Shown here piece after piece: positions 1 through 5,192 of a stretch of 5,192 bases of DNA (position 1 is the first letter of the stretch; each line of letters starts with the position of its first letter). Under the pieces are notes generated by a model, which did not search any database, was not told where the DNA came from, and saw only the letters and a program-made list of their open reading frames with translations. The translations under genes were made by a program, and so were the position numbers. The stretch is taken from assembly GCA_018262455.1 (NCBI GenBank), contig JAGSPR010000449.1, positions 1-5,192 on the forward strand, read 5' to 3'. The DNA comes from Deltaproteobacteria bacterium. GTDB taxonomy: Bacteria > Myxococcota > Polyangia > Haliangiales > Haliangiaceae.

Positions 1-1086
<1,086 letters not shown>

Positions 1087-1090
<4 letters not shown>

Positions 1091-2742
1091 CGATGGTTCG
1101 CGATCTTCCCGACGTCGATCAGTCGATCGAAGAGGGCCTCACGCTCTACGGACAAGGTGACCTCGACGGAGCCCTCCAGTCGTGGGAGCGCGCACTCGCG
1201 GTCGATCCCGAGAATCCGCAGGCCAACAGCTACGTCGACTACGTGCGCCAGAACTACGAGCTGCTGACGAGCGAGGTCAGCAAGAGCAACAGCGCCGGAC
1301 CGTTCGCCATCACCGAGGGCGAGCCGGAGTATCAGATCGAGATCCTGCCAGGCGAGCTCATCGCGCCCACGATCGCGCCTCTCTACATGGATCCTCTCGA
1401 TGAGGGCTGGTTCATGGAGGACGAGGGTGGACCACACAGATCGCGCACCGTCAGCGCAGACCCGCCGATGGAAACGCTCGAGCTCGAAGCCGACGAGCCG
1501 CCAGCGGAGCCCGCACAGCCGATCAGCTTCGACGACGCGACCCGCGAGTACCCCGGCGGTCCTCCGGTCAACGCGTCGCGCGCTGGCGTCCCCTCGCAGG
1601 TCGCGGCCGAGCTCACTCCCTCGGGATTCGGTGGCGCGCAGGACCATCAGACCCCGGGTGTCTCCGCCGCGAGCGGCTTCAACACGCAGCTGACCGATGT
1701 CCGTCAGCGCGATCTCGGGTTCGTCCAGATGCGTGACCCCGGGCTCGACCATCGTCCGGCGAGCGTGGGGCCCTCCGACCTGGTCATCACGCTGCGCACG
1801 CCTGTCACGAGCGACCTTGGCGACGACACCTTGCAGCAGCTCAGGCCAGCCGGTGCGCTCGACGATCTCGCGTACGAGGATCCGCCCACGACCGAGCGCA
1901 CGTTGGGGGCCTCGGCCGCGGCGCTGCTCGACTCGTTGCCGGTGCCCACGGGGACCACCCGTGGGGCGGATCAGCCGGTCTGGGTGCCTTCCGATCTCCT
2001 CGCCGAATCGAAGACGCGCGACTTTCCCGAGCCGTCGTCCAGGAGCCAGCCGCCAGCCAACGCGACGGCCCGGCAGCCCGGCACCGACGGCGTATCGCCG
2101 CCGCGGATCGAGCAGTTGCCTGGCGGCGCCCGGTCCAACCTGCCCAAGCTGGGCTCGGCCCCAACCCTCGATCTCGGGATCCGTGAGATGGCGGCCATGC
2201 GCGCCGATGACGAACCGACGAACATGCGTGCGCGTCCCATGCCGCGGGAAGGCACGCGCGCCGATGCCTACCTTGCATTCGATCCGATCGACGCGCGCAC
2301 CGCTCAGATCCTCGATGACGTCGAAGTCGGGGCACCGGAGCACGAGGCGAAGGAAGACAGGACCCGGCGCAGGATTACCGCGTTGTTCGATCGCGCGCTC
2401 ATCTGGAGTCGCAATGGCGAGCTCGAACACGCGGTCGCCGCGATCGATCTGGCGCTGTCTGAAGATCCGAACAGCGCGCTCGCGCAGAAGCTGATCCACC
2501 GCAACCGCGACACGATGATGAGCGTGTTCCAGGCGTTCCTCGGCGATCTGCAACGCCAGCCCTTGCTGGCGCGCCCGCTCCACGAGCTCGCGAATGCACC
2601 GATCAGCCCGCGTGCCGCGTTCTTGTTGTCTCGCGTCGACGGGACTCTCTCGCTCGACGAGATCCTCGATGTCTCGGGCATGCCGCGCCTCGAGGCCTAT
2701 CGATACCTGTGTCAGCTCTACCTGCGCGGAATCCTGAGGTGA
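1087..2742 (+). CDS. TPR protein with long disordered linker and winged-helix-like C-terminus
   Basis: No named family recognised. The 551-residue protein has four visible parts. (a) One TPR-like helical pair at 10-43, with the GQGDLDGALQSWERALAVDP pattern. (b) A Pro/Ala/Ser/Asp-rich region at about 70-425, lacking hydrophobic periodicity and probably disordered. (c) A second TPR at about 433-466 (NGELEHAVAAIDLALSEDP). (d) A tail at about 505-551 with AFLLSRVDGTLSLDEIL followed by two predicted helices, resembling the small winged-helix tails of many myxobacterial TPR and DUF4388-type proteins; that likeness is from memory. No signal peptide or membrane segment is seen, so it is likely cytoplasmic. 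The start at 1087 overlaps the dnaK stop (ATGA); the ATG at 1093 is an alternative. The linker carries several short Thr-centred motifs (T152, T272, T310, T378). Context suggests a scaffold or co-chaperone-like partner of the upstream Hsp70 and the downstream FHA regulator; this is inference. A long antisense open frame here is a GC artefact. Confidence 0.92.
2736..2739 (+). promoter_or_regulatory. Shine-Dalgarno GAGG in front of the ATG at 2745
   Basis: GAGG lies 5 bases before the ATG at 2745 and overlaps the last codons of the TPR gene. It is the best-placed ribosome binding site in the junction. It serves either the 13-codon leader ORF or a former upstream start of the activator gene, which is in the same frame. 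The activator's own ATG at 2790 has only AGG (2781-2783), 6 bases upstream. Confidence 0.45.
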
Positions 2743-2744
2743 GC

Positions 2745-2786
2745 ATGGGTCGGATGCTTGTCCTCCGGTACGGGCTCGACAGGTAG
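2745..2786 (+). CDS. Possible 13-codon leader ORF ahead of the FHA activator
   Basis: ATG at 2745, two bases after the TPR gene's stop codon, opens a frame of 13 codons (MGRMLVLRYGLDR) ending at TAG 2784-2786. It is in the same frame as the activator, separated only by that TAG and one GCG codon before ATG 2790. It has a well-spaced GAGG. Termination at 2786 would leave ribosomes 3 bases from the activator start, so it could act as a translational relay. It may equally be the remnant of a longer activator N-terminus or non-functional. There is no product similarity to judge by. Confidence 0.25.
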   Translation: MGRMLVLRYGLDR

Positions 2787-2789
2787 GCG

Positions 2790-4148
2790 ATGCTCGTCAC
2801 CCGGGTCACCAACGCGATCAGCGCGCGCCAGCCCATGCGCGCCGCGCTGCTGCGAGTCGTCGATGGGCCAGACCGCGGCGTCGAGCTCGAGCTGCCTCCG
2901 GTCGGGGTCGTGCTCGGGACCGAGCGCACCTGTGATGTCGTGCTGACCGACGCGTTCGTGTCGCGCCGGCATTGCACGATCACGCCGCACGCCCAGGGCT
3001 TCACGATCACCGACCTCGGATCCAAGAACGGCACGGTGATCGACGGTGTCGCGATCGGCAAGGTCGTGGCGCCGCCGGGCTGCGCGATCCGGATCGGCAA
3101 GACGCTGGTCCAGCTGATGCCCGCCGACGAGGTCGTCGATATCCCGCCGTCGCAAGGCGATCAGTTCGGCGCGCTCTACGGGAGCTCGCACGTGATGCGG
3201 GGGGTGTTCGGGTTGCTCGAGCGGGCGAGCAAGTCGGCCGCGCCGATCCTGTTCCTCGGCGAGAGTGGCACCGGCAAGGAGCTGATGGCGCGCGGGGTGC
3301 ATGACTCGTCGCCACGCAAGGACGGCGCGTTCGTCGTGTTCGACTGTGGGGCTTCAACCGACTCGCTGATCGAAAGCGACCTGTTCGGCCACATGAAGGG
3401 CGCGTTCACCGGCGCGGCGAGCGATCGCCAGGGCGCGTTCTCGGCGGCACACGGTGGCACGCTGTTCCTCGACGAGATCGGAGACCTGCCGGTCGCGCTT
3501 CAGCCCAAGCTCCTCCGCATGCTCGAGGCCGGCGAGGTGACGCCGCTTGGTGGCCGAAAGAGCGAGCGTTACGACGTGCGCATCGTGGCGGCGACCCACC
3601 GCGATGTCTTCGGCGAGGTCGCCCGCGGTGGGTTTCGCGGCGATCTGTACTATCGGCTCGCCGTCGTCGAGGTCCACGTGCCGCCGCTCCGCCAGCGGAC
3701 CGGCGATCTCGCGCGGCTGATCTCGATGTTCCTCGAGCGGGCAGGTGCCCCCCAGCTTGCCTCGCAGGTCGGGGGCGCGGCCCTCGAAAGGTTGCAGCGC
3801 TATCACTGGCCGGGCAACGTGCGCGAGCTCCGCAACGTCGTCACCCGTGCGGTCGCGCTCGCCGGCCCGGACGACGACTTCCAGTCGCTCCCCTTCGTGT
3901 TGCGGCCGACGACCGCCGCTCCGCAGACCATCCCGGAGATCAAGGCGGACCGGCCGTTCCACGAGGCCAAGGACGCCCTGATCGCACGGTTCGAGCGCGA
4001 GTACCTCGGAGATCTCGTGCAGCGCGCCAGCGGCAACCTGTCCCAGGCTGCGCGTGAAGCCGGCCTCGAGCGCAAATTCCTCTACAAGCTGCTCGAGCGT
4101 GCGGGTCTTCGCCACAAGGGCGAGCCTGCCGCGGACGACGAGCCGTAG
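2790..4148 (+). CDS. FHA-domain sigma-54-dependent transcriptional activator (bacterial enhancer-binding protein)
   Basis: Enhancer-binding activator that hydrolyses ATP to open sigma-54 RNA polymerase complexes; 452 residues. FHA domain, about 19-110, with SRRH (58-61) and SKNGT (78-82): it replaces the usual receiver domain and reads phosphothreonine. AAA+ domain, about 125-355: Walker A GESGTGKE (157-164), sigma-54 contact loop GAFTGA (204-209), Walker B GTLFLDEIGD (223-232), sensor I region VRIVAATH (263-270), arginine-finger region FRGDLYYRL (282-290), sensor II WPGNVRELRN (340-349). Fis-type HTH at about 401-440 (GNLSQAAREAGLERKFLYKLL). All catalytic motifs are intact. The strand-2 Gly is followed by Thr (G43-T44) where many FHA domains have GR; R46 is nearby. 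The ATG at 2790 has a modest AGG 6 bases upstream; the frame is closed by TAG at 2784. Met16 at 2835 would still keep the whole FHA domain. It lies 47 bases after the TPR gene, probably in one operon. The target promoter and partner kinase are not visible. Confidence 0.97.
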   Translation: MLVTRVTNAISARQPMRAALLRVVDGPDRGVELELPPVGVVLGTERTCDVVLTDAFVSRRHCTITPHAQGFTITDLGSKNGTVIDGVAIGKVVAPPGCAIRIGKTLVQLMPADEVVDIPPSQGDQFGALYGSSHVMRGVFGLLERASKSAAPILFLGESGTGKELMARGVHDSSPRKDGAFVVFDCGASTDSLIESDLFGHMKGAFTGAASDRQGAFSAAHGGTLFLDEIGDLPVALQPKLLRMLEAGEVTPLGGRKSERYDVRIVAATHRDVFGEVARGGFRGDLYYRLAVVEVHVPPLRQRTGDLARLISMFLERAGAPQLASQVGGAALERLQRYHWPGNVRELRNVVTRAVALAGPDDDFQSLPFVLRPTTAAPQTIPEIKADRPFHEAKDALIARFEREYLGDLVQRASGNLSQAAREAGLERKFLYKLLERAGLRHKGEPAADDEP

Positions 4149-4151
4149 CTA
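4146..4151. other. Abutting convergent stop codons (TAGCTA)
   Basis: The TAG of the FHA activator (4146-4148, plus strand) and the TAG of the SDR gene (4149-4151, minus strand) form the palindrome TAGCTA with no intergenic base. No GC-rich hairpin followed by a T run is seen on either strand near the junction. Termination must therefore occur inside the opposing gene, be Rho-dependent, or give overlapping antisense 3' ends. Confidence 0.85.
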
Positions 4152-5192
4152 CGCCAAGGGATCGGCGATCTCCTCGTCGAGGTCCGGCGGCGGTGGGGAC
4201 GTCTTGGTCACGTCGACCACGTAGCGCACGAGCACCGGAAGGTAGTCCGTCAGCGACGGACAACGCAGGGAAGTCCCCGCAAGCGCCTGCGCCGTGTTGG
4301 TCTGATCGTAGTGCACCGGGTGGTCGAGGATGTCGACGAATGCGAGCGGGCCGCGGCCGAGCCGTGCCAGGCCGGGGGTTCGCAACACCGCTCGTGCGAG
4401 CGGCCGTGGGATGTGGCCTCGTGGCTTCTCGGTGTTTGCATGCTCGGCCACCCCGTCGAACACCTGGCGTGCGGTGAGGGGCGAGGGGTCGACGATGTGA
4501 AACGTCTTGCCGGCGGCGGTCTCGGCGCGCCCGATGTGCCACGCCGCATCGATGACGTAGTCGATCGGCACGAGGTGCAGCGGCGCGTCGCCTCGGCCGA
4601 GCAGTGGCAGGCGTAGGCCCGACGCGTTCGTCGCGATCAGGACCATCAGGTAGTAGGGCCCGTCGAGCTTGTCGATCTCGCCGGTCTTGCTGTCGCCGAC
4701 GATGATCCCCGGCCGCAGCACGGTGATCGGGAGGCGGCGCATCGCGGCGCGCACGAGCTTCTCGGCCTCGTACTTCGTGCGCTCGTAGCCGTTGTGGAAC
4801 TTCTGCCCGGCCTCGAGGTCCTCCTCGTAGAACGTGCCCTTGCGGTCGCCCGATACCATCGCGGTCGACCAGTGGACGACCCGCTGCAGCCGTGCAGCGT
4901 CTCGCGCGAGATCGAGCACCGTGCGTGTGCCGCTGACGTTGACCCGCCGCGCGGTGGTCTCGTCGATACCCATGAAGTAGATGCCGGCGAGGTGATGGAT
5001 CCAGGTCAGCTCTTTCGACAGCGCCCGGTACTCGACGCTCGACAGCCCGAGGTCCATGTCGCAGACGTCGCCGACGAGGACTTCGGCACGCTCGCGGCCG
5101 GGGAGGGTCGCGAGCAGGCGCTCGGCATCCGCGGCGAACTTCGGCTGGGCGAGCACGTAGATCTTGCTCGTCTGCTCCGCCGGTTCGGCCGC
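4149..5192 (-). CDS. Extended SDR / thioester-reductase-like NAD(P)-dependent oxidoreductase (N-terminus outside window)
   Basis: Probable cytoplasmic NAD(P)-dependent reductase, epimerase or dehydratase of the extended short-chain dehydrogenase fold, closest in look to NAD_binding_4 (thioester reductase / fatty acyl-CoA reductase-like) proteins. The frame is open to the right edge; 12 codons lie upstream of the GTG at 5156, so that GTG is not the true start, and the N-terminal TGxxGxxG cofactor loop falls outside. Numbering from 5156: VLVGDVCD (27-34) matches the acidic strand region contacting the adenosine part; HHLAG (54-58); NVSGT (73-77); catalytic Ser in VHWSTA (S97); YERTK (Y124, K128), the YxxxK pair; LRPG (147-150) with GIIVGDSKTGE following. 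The substrate-side C-terminal half contains LHLVPIDYVIDAAWHI (193-208), typical of the family. The C-terminus is acidic and Pro-rich (PPPPDLDEE). Substrate unknown. It is convergent with the regulatory module, so probably a separate unit with its promoter beyond the window. Confidence 0.92.
   Translation of the reverse strand, partial: AAEPAEQTSKIYVLAQPKFAADAERLLATLPGRERAEVLVGDVCDMDLGLSSVEYRALSKELTWIHHLAGIYFMGIDETTARRVNVSGTRTVLDLARDAARLQRVVHWSTAMVSGDRKGTFYEEDLEAGQKFHNGYERTKYEAEKLVRAAMRRLPITVLRPGIIVGDSKTGEIDKLDGPYYLMVLIATNASGLRLPLLGRGDAPLHLVPIDYVIDAAWHIGRAETAAGKTFHIVDPSPLTARQVFDGVAEHANTEKPRGHIPRPLARAVLRTPGLARLGRGPLAFVDILDHPVHYDQTNTAQALAGTSLRCPSLTDYLPVLVRYVVDVTKTSPPPPDLDEEIADPLA

Noticed and set aside
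1697..2494. 265-codon plus-strand frame inside the TPR gene
   Set aside because: Arg/Ser/Pro-rich out-of-frame translation typical of GC-rich shadows; no motif and no ribosome site.
2747..2761. Possible sigma-54 -24/-12 promoter before the activator gene
   Set aside because: GG and TTG are roughly spaced, but the -12 GC is GT and most of the -24 box does not match.
3455..3461. Perfect TGGCACG -24-like box
   Set aside because: It encodes part of the Walker B region, and no TTGC follows at the required spacing.
3354..4115. 253-codon open frame on the minus strand, antisense to the activator
   Set aside because: It has the same codon-aligned antisense relation; the plus strand encodes unmistakable AAA+ and Fis motifs.
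4152..4200. Candidate terminator hairpin after the activator (CCTCG/CGAGG)
   Set aside because: The arms are separated by a single base, which cannot form a loop, and there is no T run on either strand.
5154..5156. GTG at 5156 as the start of the SDR gene
   Set aside because: Twelve more in-frame codons reach the window edge (including SKIYVLAQP, a Rossmann strand), and the dinucleotide-binding loop would be missing from a protein starting here.

Overview
The window is GC-rich coding DNA with almost no intergenic space. It holds three same-strand genes followed by one convergent gene; the first and last are cut by the window edges. The gene types and GC bias suggest a myxobacterium-like bacterium (Myxococcota, formerly Deltaproteobacteria). 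Those types are a DnaK paralogue without its usual tail, a TPR protein with a long disordered middle, and a sigma-54 activator whose sensory domain is an FHA domain. This taxonomic call is inference; no rRNA or marker gene is present.

Layout. (1) Positions 1-1090, plus strand: C-terminal part of an Hsp70/DnaK-family chaperone, from the end of the ATPase domain through the whole substrate-binding domain and lid. (2) Positions 1087-2742, plus strand: a 551-residue protein with a TPR at each end, about 360 low-complexity residues between them and a winged-helix-like tail. It overlaps the DnaK stop by ATGA. (3) Positions 2790-4148, plus strand: a 452-residue FHA / AAA+ / Fis-type HTH activator of sigma-54 RNA polymerase with intact Walker A, GAFTGA and Walker B motifs. 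A 47-base gap precedes it and contains a possible 13-codon leader ORF with a better Shine-Dalgarno than the activator's own. (4) Positions 4149-5192, minus strand: most of an extended SDR / thioester-reductase-like NAD(P)-dependent oxidoreductase, with its N-terminus outside the window. Its stop directly abuts the stop of gene 3 (TAGCTA).

How the genes may work together. Genes 1-3 look like one transcription unit. A reasonable inference is a regulatory module in which a dedicated Hsp70 paralogue and a TPR/disordered scaffold protein act with a phosphothreonine-reading sigma-54 activator. No Ser/Thr kinase, GrpE, DnaJ or convincing -24/-12 promoter is visible here, so the input kinase and target promoters are unknown. 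The SDR gene is probably an unrelated unit transcribed toward the module. No RNA genes, mobile elements, CRISPR arrays or convincing terminators were seen.
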